Shown here piece by piece: positions 1-7,222 of a stretch of 36,366 nt of DNA. The stretch's first letter is position 1. Each line of letters opens with the position of its first letter. The translations under genes and the position numbers were made by a program. The notes beneath the pieces are model-generated. The model worked only from the letters and a program-made list of their open reading frames with translations. It did no database searches and was not told where the DNA came from. The stretch spans positions 1 to 36,366 of the forward strand of contig WQUW01000012.1 of assembly GCA_009781915.1 (NCBI GenBank), given 5' to 3'. The stretch comes from Treponema sp. (GTDB lineage: Bacteria; Spirochaetota; Spirochaetia; Treponematales; Breznakiellaceae).

Positions 1-108
1 GACTATACCGTCGGCGCCGGAATTTCACCGGTTCAGTCCGAGCCGTCTGTGGCTACGGAGTCGCGGGCTTTACCGCCGGTCGGGAGTTGCACCCCGCCCT
101 GAAAATCT
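1..108 (-). promoter_or_regulatory. FMN riboswitch (RFN element), 3' edge cut by window start
   Basis: Read on the minus strand, the sequence carries the conserved RFN blocks in order: an AGGGCGGGGTG-type start near 108-95, CCCGACCGGCGGT near 88-72, AAAGCCCGCGA, then GGTGAAATTCC and GCCGACGGTATAGTC running to position 1. These match the known FMN aptamer consensus almost base for base. The aptamer binds flavin mononucleotide and normally shuts off a riboflavin synthesis or uptake gene just downstream. That gene lies to the left of the window and cannot be named here. The last bases of the closing stem are outside the window. Confidence 0.93.
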
Positions 109-154
109 GGTTCACAGTGTAGCTTGGATTGGCGGGTGTGTCAAGGGGCCGAAG

Positions 155-408
155 TGCCTCATACACGTCAGTCTAATTTAGGCTGGCATAGATATGATAC
201 AAACAGTCATAGAACGATATTTGCCTTTTTTAGTGTTTCCTCCAACTGTTTACGTGCGAAAAAGGCTATTTTTTACCTCAAATACTGCCATCGGCTCACA
301 GGCTGACAACCGTGACAATGTTTCTGACCCAAATTAGACTGACGTGTTGCCTCATAAGTAATCTAGCCCAAAAGGGTGTGTGCCTCAAAACTAAAAATCT
401 AGCCCAAA
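155..408 (+). repeat. Three direct copies of a TGCCTCA...TCTAGCCCAAA motif at an IS end
   Basis: The motif TGCCTCA followed about 10-14 bases later by TCTAGCCCAAA occurs at 348-372 and 381-408, only 33 bp apart. A more diverged copy starts at 155 (TGCCTCATAC, then GTCTAATTTAGG). All lie directly upstream of the transposase at 460. The likeliest reading is repeated IS termini left by nested insertions, or transposase-binding repeats. Apart from these repeats the stretch 109-459 holds no convincing gene. Confidence 0.6.
164..346. repeat. 16-bp perfect inverted repeat in the IS flank
   Basis: CACGTCAGTCTAATTT at 164-179 is the exact reverse complement of AAATTAGACTGACGTG at 331-346. The two arms enclose about 150 bp with no coding signal. 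This resembles the termini of a short non-autonomous element, or an end of the neighbouring IS copied in inverse orientation. The function is inferred; only the repeat itself is certain. Confidence 0.6.
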
Positions 409-459
409 TAAAACGTAGCCATATGGGTACGATGGTTCCTACCGGGTTTGGAGGAACAA

Positions 460-1428
460 ATGGGGTTAGACATGAAAACCAGAAAAAAGATTTGCACAAG
501 AATTTTCAGGCGGTATCAGAAAGCGGGGAAAAAAGGAAAAGCCAAAATCCTTGAAGAGTATACCCAAACCCTCGGATATAATCGCGATTATTTGGCCTAC
601 CTGCTGACGAACTGGGGGAAAACACGATATGCCCTTTCAAAGGGCAAACCGGTCAAATTTGTTACAAAAGAGCGCCGCCAAAAGCCTTGTGGAGGAAAAA
701 AAACATGCCGGCCGGATAAATATCACAAAGCCTTTGTTAAAGCCCTAAAAGCCATTTGGGAACTTTTCGATTTCCAATGCGGAAAGCTGCTGGCCCCTCT
801 GATAAGAGGGATGCTTTCTTCCTTAGTCCTTGAGTTCAAGCTCAGCAAAGAACTGACTGCGCTGCTTAAATCGGTTAGCCCGGCAACAATCGGCCGCAAG
901 CTCAAAAATGAAAAAGCCCGTTACCGGCTTAAGGGTATACGGACAACCAAATCTGGAAGCCTGTTGAAAACCCAGATTCCTATAAGGGTTTGTTTTGGCA
1001 GGGATCAAAAGCGGCCCGGTCTTTTCGAGGTTGACACCTTAAGCCACTACGGCGCGCGAGCATCCGGTCAATTTCTCCAGACCTTAACCTTAACCGATGC
1101 AGGTTCCGGCTGGACAGAGGAACGCGCGCTTCTAAACAACGCCCACCGCTGGGTCAAGGAACAGATTGCGCGGACAAAAGAAAACGTACCGTTCCCCATG
1201 CCCGGTATCGACAGCGACAACGGCGGAGAGTTCATTAACCATCAGGTTCTTGATTGGCGCGTCAAGAACAATGTTACGTTTATAAGGGCGCGCCCCTATC
1301 GCAAAAATGATAATTGTTTCGTTGAACAGAAAAACGGCGATGTTGCGCGGAAAACTGTCGGGTATGCGCGCTTTGAAGACCAAGATGCGCTAAACGCGCT
1401 TGCGCAGGTGTACAAACATGTAACATAA
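460..1428 (+). pseudogene. Integrase-core (DDE) transposase, 3'-truncated
   Basis: Encodes an N-terminal helix-turn-helix-like region rich in Lys/Arg, then an rve-type integrase core. The DDE residues are visible: Asp in FEVDTLSHYG, Asp in GIDSDNGGEF and Glu in CFVEQKNGD. The arrangement resembles the ISNCY/IS481-like integrase transposases common in spirochetes; the exact family is an inference. The start is set at ATG 460 because GGAGG at 450-454 lies 5 bases upstream; a TTG at 448 is also in frame. The frame ends at QVYKHVT, soon after the catalytic core. Relatives normally continue for roughly another hundred residues, so the C-terminus is missing. The break coincides with the start of the IS256-type sequence, which suggests disruption by that insertion. 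Confidence 0.8.
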
Positions 1429-1464
1429 ATTGTGTAAACGGCTATACTACAATAAGGAGTAAGT

Positions 1465-2439
1465 ATGGCCTTTTCGAAAGAAGTTCTTGATGAAATTCTG
1501 AAAGACTATCACGGACCTGATGATTTCTACGGCCCAGACGGGATCATGAAACAGCTCACAAAGGCGCTTGTCGAGCGCGCAATGCAAGCAGAACTGACAG
1601 AACATCTGGGGTATAAGAAAAATGACTCAGGGTAAAAAACTGATTGAAAACCGCCGTAACGGCAAAACAACCAAAGCGCTGAGAACCAGCCAGGGACCAA
1701 TGACAGTAGAAGTCCCCCGGGACCGCGAAGGCAGTTTTGAGCCGCAGATAGTACCCAAACACCAAAGAGAGTTCCGTAGTTTCGATGATAAAATCCTGTC
1801 GATGTACGCGCTTGGGCTTACCACCGGTCAGATACAGGATCACCTTAAAGACATCTACGCCGTAGAAGTATCGCCTGAATTACTCAGCCGGGTAACGGAC
1901 GAAGTGAAAGAACTGGTCAGCGAATGGAGGGGCCGGGCCCTTGAAGCATTTTACCCGGCGCTGTTTCTTGACGCTTTACGGGTAAATATCCGTGACGGAG
2001 CCACGGTTGTCAAAAAACCGGTTTACTTGGCCCTAGCAATCGTATAGACGGCCGCAAAGAGCCGTTGGGGCTGTGGATAGAGCAAAACGAAGGGGCCAAG
2101 TTTTGGCTTGGCATCATCAATGAGCTTAAAACCCGCGGCCTTCAGGCTATTCTCCTTGCCGCTGTTGATGGGCTGACTGATTTTCCCGATGCCATTGCCG
2201 CGGTGTTCCCCAAAACAGAAGTCCAGCTCTGTATAGCGCGCATGGTTCGTAACTCTGTACGCTTCGTTCCGTACAAGGACCGCAAGGTAGTAACCACAGG
2301 CTTAAAAACGATTTACCTTGCTCCATCAGCGGAATTAGCCTTTATTGCCCTGGATGAGTTCGCTCAAGTCTGGGATAAAAAATATCCGATGATTTCAAAA
2401 TCCTGGCGCAACCGGTGGAATGAGGTTATTCCTTTTTTT
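1465..2439 (+). pseudogene. IS256-family transposase (mutator type), two frameshifts and 3' truncation
   Basis: Three reading frames together read as one IS256 transposase. Frame one starts at ATG 1465 with AAGGAG 5 bases upstream and runs through LTEHLGYKKNDSG to a stop near 1635. Frame two carries RNGKTTKAL...FDDKILSMYALG...SPELLSRVTDEV and the first Asp (LDALRV), ending at 2047. Frame three resumes near 2045 with DGRKEPLGLWIEQNEGAKFWL, the second Asp (AAVDGLTDFPDAI), and runs to WNEVIPFF at 2439. The segment that should follow, with the catalytic Glu in the AIESLN block, is absent, so the product cannot be active. About 120 residues are missing. The bases 1424-1450 (ATAAATTGTGTAAACGGCTAT) look like the left terminus; no matching right end is visible. 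The bases 2440-2640 hold unrelated AT-rich sequence with no gene I can recognise. Confidence 0.88.
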
Positions 2440-2639
2440 CTGTCATCTCCCGTTGTTTTTATGATTTCATTTTCAACTTTGTCGGTTACCACTTTACCGC
2501 CCAAAAGTTTACAAACACTGTAAATTCCTTTTTTCAATCATTTCTGGTAAAATCGTTAGCAATACGTTCAAAACAATTGAAAATGATGCATCTTGCCACA
2601 TCAAATTTGAGAAATTTGAGGTAATAAGTAGTTTTTGCG

Positions 2640-2760
2640 CAGTCTGAGGCGAAGAAGACCGAGGCTCCGTAGCCGTGTTCCTTGGGCGGGATTCTTAAAC
2701 CTGACTCTCCTTCCCTGCCGGGGCTTTTGGCGGAAATACTCATCTCACGCGCGGCGGGGG
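2640..2760. repeat. Half copy of the palindromic intergenic element
   Basis: Holds only the right half of the family described at 35488: a degenerate loop (GCTCCGTAGC at 2664-2673), then the right arm with TTCTTAAACCTGACTCTC, CCCTGCCGGGGCTTTTGGCG and the terminal GCGCGGCGGGGG ending at 2760. The left arm is missing and replaced by AT-rich sequence. The loop reads in the same direction as the copies at 6977 and 25557, although the inner arm matches those at 21953 and 35488. The end abuts the stop codon of the radical SAM gene at 2762. Confidence 0.85.
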
Positions 2761-2761
2761 C

Positions 2762-4162
2762 CTAACCCAACTGCTCCCCTAGCTCCTTCCGGTCTATGCC
2801 CCAGTTTCTGCCAAAATTCTCAAGCAGCCTGTCGGAAAGAAGCATGAAATTGTCGAACACCGGCTGGCCGGGCGGAAGAAGGCGGGGAAGCATATCCGGA
2901 AAGGGATTGCGGTTCACGATAATTTCCCAAAACCGGGCAAAGTTTTTTATCCGCCCAAGCTCTGCGGCGGAAAGCGAAGCCGTTTCCATTACCTCGTAGG
3001 GCGGCTGTGGCGCATAACGCATCCCGTGGGTCTCGTTGTGCCGGGCAATAGCGGTTCCCGGAAGGCATTTAAGTATGCCTGGCTGAATCTCGAACGGGGC
3101 GCTTGGGGGCAGGCCGGGGGGAAACTCTGTCCCCGGCGGGCTTTGGCGGCGGACGGCGGACAGGGCCTGCCAGAGCCGGTCAAAGCCCGCTCCAAAGGAG
3201 GCAAGGTCTTCACCCGGCAGGCCCGCGATAAGATCAGCGTGGACTATCGCGCAGGTTTCCCGGCGCAGGAATTCCAGCGTTTCCATTTCCCCGCCGGATC
3301 CGCCCGCGCGGTTAATCAGGGCGGCGGTTTGGGGGTTAAACGTCTGGATTCCTACTTCTAGCCTAAGACTCCCGGCAGGAAAGCGGCGGAGAGGTTTGCG
3401 GAGTTCTTCGGGGAACCGGAAAGGAACCATCTCGAAGTGTACGCAAAAGGGCCGCTCTTGTTTTGCCGTCTCAAGACGCTCCAGAAAAAACTCCATGATC
3501 CTTTTTGCCCGCGCTATATTCAGGTTAAAACTCCGGTCAAGAAACTTGAATGTCCGCGCACCCCGGTCTATCAGAGTTCCCATCTGCGCCAAAAAAGGCT
3601 CCAGCGGGAATTCCCGTACCCCCTTGCCAGATAGCGGCCCCTGACAGAACTCGCACGAATAGGCGCAGCCGCGGGAAGCTTCCACGTAGACAAGCTTTTT
3701 TTTCAGGTCTTCGTCCGTGTACAGATGATACGCCGGAGCGATTGCGCCTACGTCAGACACAGCGCCGGGTTCGCAAAATATCCGGTAACAAAGCGCGCGA
3801 AAGCTCTCTTCCCCTTCGCCGCGAATCACATAATCGGCGTAACGAAAAATCTCCGCGCCGGATGGCAGCCACGAAACTTCCGGCCCGCCCAGAACGACAA
3901 TGGGTTTTTCTTCCCATTCCCGCGACAGAGATTCAAGCAGTTCCAGCGTGGCTTTGTGGTTCCAGATAGAAACCGAAAGCCCGAGGAGCCGGGGACGGGC
4001 CGCGAGGATTGGGCCGGTTTTTTCCCCAAGGGGCTGGCGAATGGCGAACTCCAAAATCTCGCAAGACGCTTGGAGCCTGCCAAGGTTCGCCTTTAAAAGC
4101 CGCAAGGCAAGGGAGGGGTGAATCCACTTGGCGTTGATGGTAGCAAGGACAATATCAGGCAT
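2762..4162 (-). CDS. B12-binding-domain radical SAM protein (DUF4080-like)
   Basis: Protein of 466 residues. The N-terminal third (about 1-130) has the cobalamin-binding Rossmann pattern (LGLSVSIWNHKATLELLESL and VVLGGPEVSW). A radical SAM core follows with Cys166, Cys170 and Cys173 in GCAYSCEFCQ, which would hold the 4Fe-4S cluster that splits S-adenosylmethionine. Residues from about 370 resemble the DUF4080 C-terminal region. The substrate is unknown; relatives are usually labelled as anaerobic methyl- or alkyl-transfer enzymes. The ATG directly follows the TAG of the upstream nucleotidase gene, so it is probably cotranscribed with glgX. Relatives I recall are longer at the C-terminus, and the stop sits 2 bp from a palindromic element, so the tail may have been trimmed by that insertion. 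Confidence 0.85.
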   Translation of the reverse strand: MPDIVLATINAKWIHPSLALRLLKANLGRLQASCEILEFAIRQPLGEKTGPILAARPRLLGLSVSIWNHKATLELLESLSREWEEKPIVVLGGPEVSWLPSGAEIFRYADYVIRGEGEESFRALCYRIFCEPGAVSDVGAIAPAYHLYTDEDLKKKLVYVEASRGCAYSCEFCQGPLSGKGVREFPLEPFLAQMGTLIDRGARTFKFLDRSFNLNIARAKRIMEFFLERLETAKQERPFCVHFEMVPFRFPEELRKPLRRFPAGSLRLEVGIQTFNPQTAALINRAGGSGGEMETLEFLRRETCAIVHADLIAGLPGEDLASFGAGFDRLWQALSAVRRQSPPGTEFPPGLPPSAPFEIQPGILKCLPGTAIARHNETHGMRYAPQPPYEVMETASLSAAELGRIKNFARFWEIIVNRNPFPDMLPRLLPPGQPVFDNFMLLSDRLLENFGRNWGIDRKELGEQLG

Positions 4163-4783
4163 CTAGACAAAAATATTTCTGGTTCCGGTCTGCCATTCTT
4201 CCCGTGCTTCCAGCACAAGGCGTTCCACATCCTGCCACGTTTCGGCTCTGGGCCGGGGAAATTCCCGGTTTGTGGAATTGGAAAAAACTATCGTGTTGCA
4301 GCCCTGATTTCTAAGGCGTGTGATGTTAGCTGGCGAGTCATCAATATACACATGCGCGCCCACCGCCCCCTTATCCGCCATAAAACAAAGATCCCAGTAG
4401 GGAATGTCCCAAGAATCAAGCCATGCCACAGTTTGAGTGATAGAGGCTTGGTGAAAATATTTGATGAACAGCCGGTGGGTGATGATGCGAATCCTGATGT
4501 CAAGGTTTGACAGCTTTCGCAATATCGCGGGAGCATCCTTAATGGGCTCCATGTCCCGGAACAGGTTCCGCTGTGTTACAGCGAAACGGTGAAGCCGCTC
4601 GTAGCCGCCGTACTCCGCAAGGCCCCATTCGTCAAGGCCAAAGGCGACCTCCGTGGTAAGCGATTCAAGGGGCTTGTTCAGCCACTCGGCGGCGATTTTC
4701 CGCATAGCGCCGTAAAAATCCCCAACCACGCCGTCAAGGTCTACGCCAAAAATAAAACTGCTTTTGTCCATACTGCCGCTCAT
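4163..4783 (-). CDS. HAD-superfamily 5'-nucleotidase / deoxyribonucleotidase-like protein
   Basis: Protein of 206 residues of the HAD phosphatase fold. Motif I is DLDGV, with nucleophile Asp15 and acid/base Asp17. Motif II is the Thr in IRIITHR, and motif IV is the Asp pair in HVYIDDSPAN. The cap layout and length fit the 5'(3')-deoxyribonucleotidase group (NT5C type), which removes phosphate from (deoxy)nucleoside monophosphates; the substrate is inferred from family only. Its ATG overlaps the glgX stop in an ATGA (4780-4783), and its stop touches the radical SAM start, so the three genes form a translationally coupled operon. A second ATG four codons in (4771) is an alternative start. The protein is probably cytosolic, since no signal peptide is seen. 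Confidence 0.8.
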   Translation of the reverse strand: MSGSMDKSSFIFGVDLDGVVGDFYGAMRKIAAEWLNKPLESLTTEVAFGLDEWGLAEYGGYERLHRFAVTQRNLFRDMEPIKDAPAILRKLSNLDIRIRIITHRLFIKYFHQASITQTVAWLDSWDIPYWDLCFMADKGAVGAHVYIDDSPANITRLRNQGCNTIVFSNSTNREFPRPRAETWQDVERLVLEAREEWQTGTRNIFV

Positions 4784-6939
4784 TGCTGCACCATCCTTGA
4801 TATAAGCACTGCCATGCTGTGCTCTCCGGCTGTGTAAAACGAAGCGTTATCCAGCGCCGCCTCGCTTCCCGAAGGCAGTATGTCATCGGGGGAAGAAAGC
4901 CCCGTATCAACCGCTCTGACCCATTCTTTGCCGTCCAAGGGGTCGCAGATTTTGAAAGTTGCGGCGGCGCTTCCCGCGTTAAACATGATAAAAAAGTCGT
5001 TTGAGTCCTTGTCTGCCAGAACCTCCGCCTTGCTGCCGTCCACCCTCATGGCAAGGCAGGGGCCGATCTTGTCCCAATCCGGAGTGTTCCCGTGTTCATC
5101 AAACCAAGCGATGTCGGGAATGGCGTTGTAGCTTCCATCCCTGCCGGTGTAGAACTCAGGCCGCATAAACCCCGGATGGCGGCGGCGGAAGGAAATCATC
5201 TCTTTTACAAAACGGTAAAGGCTTGCGTTCTTTGACACGAGCGACCAGTCGTACCATGAAATTTCGTTGTCCTGACAGTAGGCGTTGTTGTTTCCCCTTT
5301 GGGTGCGGCCTATTTCATCCCCCCCAAGGAGCATGGGGGTTCCCAAAGAAACCATCATAGAGGCGATGAAGTTTTTCATTTGCCTGAAACGCAGCGCCTG
5401 AATTTTGGCGTCTGCGGAGGGCCCTTCAACGCCGTAATTGGCGCTGAGGTTGTTGTTCCCTCCGTCCCGGTTATTTTCGCCATTTTCCTTGTTGCGCTTT
5501 TTTTCGTAGGAAACAAGGTCTTTCAGGGTAAACCCATCGTGGCTTGTAACAAAGTTTACCGAGTGAAAGGGCTTGCGTCCGTCCCGCAAATACAGGTCGC
5601 TGGAGCCCGAAAGCCGGGTTGCCAAGTGCCGGGTCTGTTTCGCGTCTCCCCGCCAGTAGCGGCGCATATCGTCCCGGAAGCGGTCGTTCCATTCCGCCCA
5701 GCGTCCGCCGGGAAACCAGCCCACCTGATACGCCCCGCCTGCGTCCCACGCTTCCGCGATGATTTTTGTGTTCCGCAAAACGGGGTCTTCGGCAATGCGC
5801 TGCAGCATTGGGGGGTTTTCCATGAGGTGGCCGTTTTCGTCCCTGCCAAGAATCGAGCCAAGGTCGAAGCGGAAGCCGTCTACGTGCATTTCCACAACCC
5901 AGTACCGCAGGCAGTCTATGATAAATGTGCGGACTACGGGGTGGTTACAGTTCACGGTATTGCCGCAGCCGGAATAGTTTTTATAGTAACGCCGGTTATT
6001 ATCCAGCATATAGTAGATGGTGTTATCCAAGCCCCTAAAAGAAAAGGTCGGCCCCCACTCGTTGCCTTCCGCGGTGTGGTTAAAGACAATATCAAGAATT
6101 ACCTCTATTCCCGCTTTGTGCAGTTCCCGCACCATTTCCTTGAACTCCCGCACCTGTCCGCCGGGGCTGCGGTCATACGCATAAGAACCTTTGGGTGCGA
6201 AAAAGGCTACGGTGGAATAGCCCCAATAATTTTTCAAGGGCTGTCCGGCAAGAGGGTTTACCGAAAATAATTCGTTCTCGCTGAATTCCTGAAGGGGAAG
6301 AAATTCCAGACTGGTAATGCCTAAGTCCTTAAAGTAGGGGATTTTTTCGATTACGCCCCGGTATGTTCCCGGCGCGGAAACGCCGGAATTGGGGTGCTGG
6401 GTAAGGCCCCTTACGTGGGTTTCGTACAGGACGCTAAAACGCAGCGGGTAATTCAGGGGAAGGTCGCCTTGCCAGTCAAAATCGTCATCCACAACAACGC
6501 ATCTGGGCTGAGTAAATATGTCGTTGACATACGAATAGGAAAGGTCTTTCGATTCCGCATGAAGGTCGTAGCCCACGCAGGCTTTGATATCCCAGAGCGA
6601 AAGGTCTGTCAGGGCTTTTGCGTAGGGGTCGATTAGGGTCTTGTTGGAATTAAACCGGAACCCCTTTTCGGGAATGTACGGCCCGGCGGCCCGGTACAGG
6701 TAACAGGCCCCTGCTTTAAGGCCGGGTATGTGGCAGTGCCAGATATCGCCGGTGCGGTTGTTTTTGCCGCTTAACGTAATCTCTTTGAAAAGGCTTTTGC
6801 CCTCTGCCGATTCAAACAGGACGAGGGTTACTTCCGTGGCATGGCGGGAAAAGACGGAAAAGTTGACGCCCCTGTCTGTCAGGGTTGCGCCCATAGGAAG
6901 GGCTTTTCCGTTTTCGACCGCGAATTCACCGAATGCCAT
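4780..6939 (-). CDS. glgX: Glycogen debranching enzyme GlgX (GH13 isoamylase type)
   Basis: Protein of about 719 residues, the size expected of GlgX/isoamylase. An N-terminal CBM48-like domain (GVNFSVFSRHATEVTLVLFE) precedes the GH13 barrel. The four conserved regions are present: VILDIVFNH (about 280-288), GFRFD with nucleophile Asp359, IIAEAWD with acid Glu396, and VTSHDGF (about 464-470). The enzyme cleaves alpha-1,6 branches in glycogen. The start is ATG 6939, where homology begins; an upstream ATG at 7011 would translate part of the palindromic element and is rejected. No Shine-Dalgarno is visible, and a possible extended -10 sits right before the ATG. It is the first gene of the operon with the HAD and radical SAM genes. 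glgA at 31606 supplies the opposite activity. Confidence 0.95.
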   Translation of the reverse strand: MAFGEFAVENGKALPMGATLTDRGVNFSVFSRHATEVTLVLFESAEGKSLFKEITLSGKNNRTGDIWHCHIPGLKAGACYLYRAAGPYIPEKGFRFNSNKTLIDPYAKALTDLSLWDIKACVGYDLHAESKDLSYSYVNDIFTQPRCVVVDDDFDWQGDLPLNYPLRFSVLYETHVRGLTQHPNSGVSAPGTYRGVIEKIPYFKDLGITSLEFLPLQEFSENELFSVNPLAGQPLKNYWGYSTVAFFAPKGSYAYDRSPGGQVREFKEMVRELHKAGIEVILDIVFNHTAEGNEWGPTFSFRGLDNTIYYMLDNNRRYYKNYSGCGNTVNCNHPVVRTFIIDCLRYWVVEMHVDGFRFDLGSILGRDENGHLMENPPMLQRIAEDPVLRNTKIIAEAWDAGGAYQVGWFPGGRWAEWNDRFRDDMRRYWRGDAKQTRHLATRLSGSSDLYLRDGRKPFHSVNFVTSHDGFTLKDLVSYEKKRNKENGENNRDGGNNNLSANYGVEGPSADAKIQALRFRQMKNFIASMMVSLGTPMLLGGDEIGRTQRGNNNAYCQDNEISWYDWSLVSKNASLYRFVKEMISFRRRHPGFMRPEFYTGRDGSYNAIPDIAWFDEHGNTPDWDKIGPCLAMRVDGSKAEVLADKDSNDFFIMFNAGSAAATFKICDPLDGKEWVRAVDTGLSSPDDILPSGSEAALDNASFYTAGEHSMAVLISRMVQQ

Positions 6940-6945
6940 AAGACA

Positions 6946-6954
6946 AGTGTAGCA
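6946..6954 (-). promoter_or_regulatory. Possible extended -10 for a leaderless glgX transcript
   Basis: On the minus strand TGCTACACT (TGN plus TACACT) ends 6 bases before the glgX ATG, so transcription would begin at or next to the start codon. There is no Shine-Dalgarno and no good -35. The palindromic element starts about 20 bp further upstream. This is inference from spacing only. Confidence 0.35.
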
Positions 6955-6976
6955 CAAACGGGCGGTATTTGCAGAG

Positions 6977-7176
6977 CCCCCCGCCGCGCGTGAGGTGAGC
7001 ATTCCCGCCAAAAGCTCCGGCAGGGGAGGATGTACGGTTTAAGAAGCCATTTGCCCAGGCTCTTTAGCGTAGGAGACCGTGGCTCCGGAGCGGGTTCCCT
7101 GGGCGGGATTCTTAAAGCGTATATCCTCCCCTGCCGGAGCTTTTGACGGAACTGTTGGCTCATGCGCGGCGGGGGG
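6977..7176. repeat. Full palindromic intergenic element, reversed-loop type
   Basis: Lies between divergent glgX and aspS. The outer arms (CCGCCGCGCG near 6981; GCGCGGCGGGG ending 7176), the GCCAAAAGCTCCGGCAGGGG block and its complement, and the TTTAAGAA/TTCTTAAA inner ends are all present. The inner arms (GGATGTACGG versus GCGTATATCC) are imperfectly paired, so this copy is partly decayed. The loop has GCTCCGGAGC at 7082-7091 and reads opposite to the loops at 21953 and 35488. Confidence 0.9.
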
Positions 7177-7222
7177 CGTCAGCCTACTTGCGCCAAAAGC
7201 CCCCGGCGGCTACTATTACAGC

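Noticed and set aside
2440-2575. Short minus-strand frame (LLGGKVVTDKVENEIIK-like) beside the IS256 break
   Set aside because: It has no convincing start and is only about 35-40 codons; it may be a gene scrap but cannot be supported.
5299-6270. 323-codon frame antisense to glgX
   Set aside because: Shadow frame in GC-rich coding DNA; the minus strand encodes all GH13 motifs.
7079-7222. 48-codon upstream extension of aspS
   Set aside because: It runs through the palindromic element and has no AspRS homology; the family N-terminus begins at 7223 or 7232.
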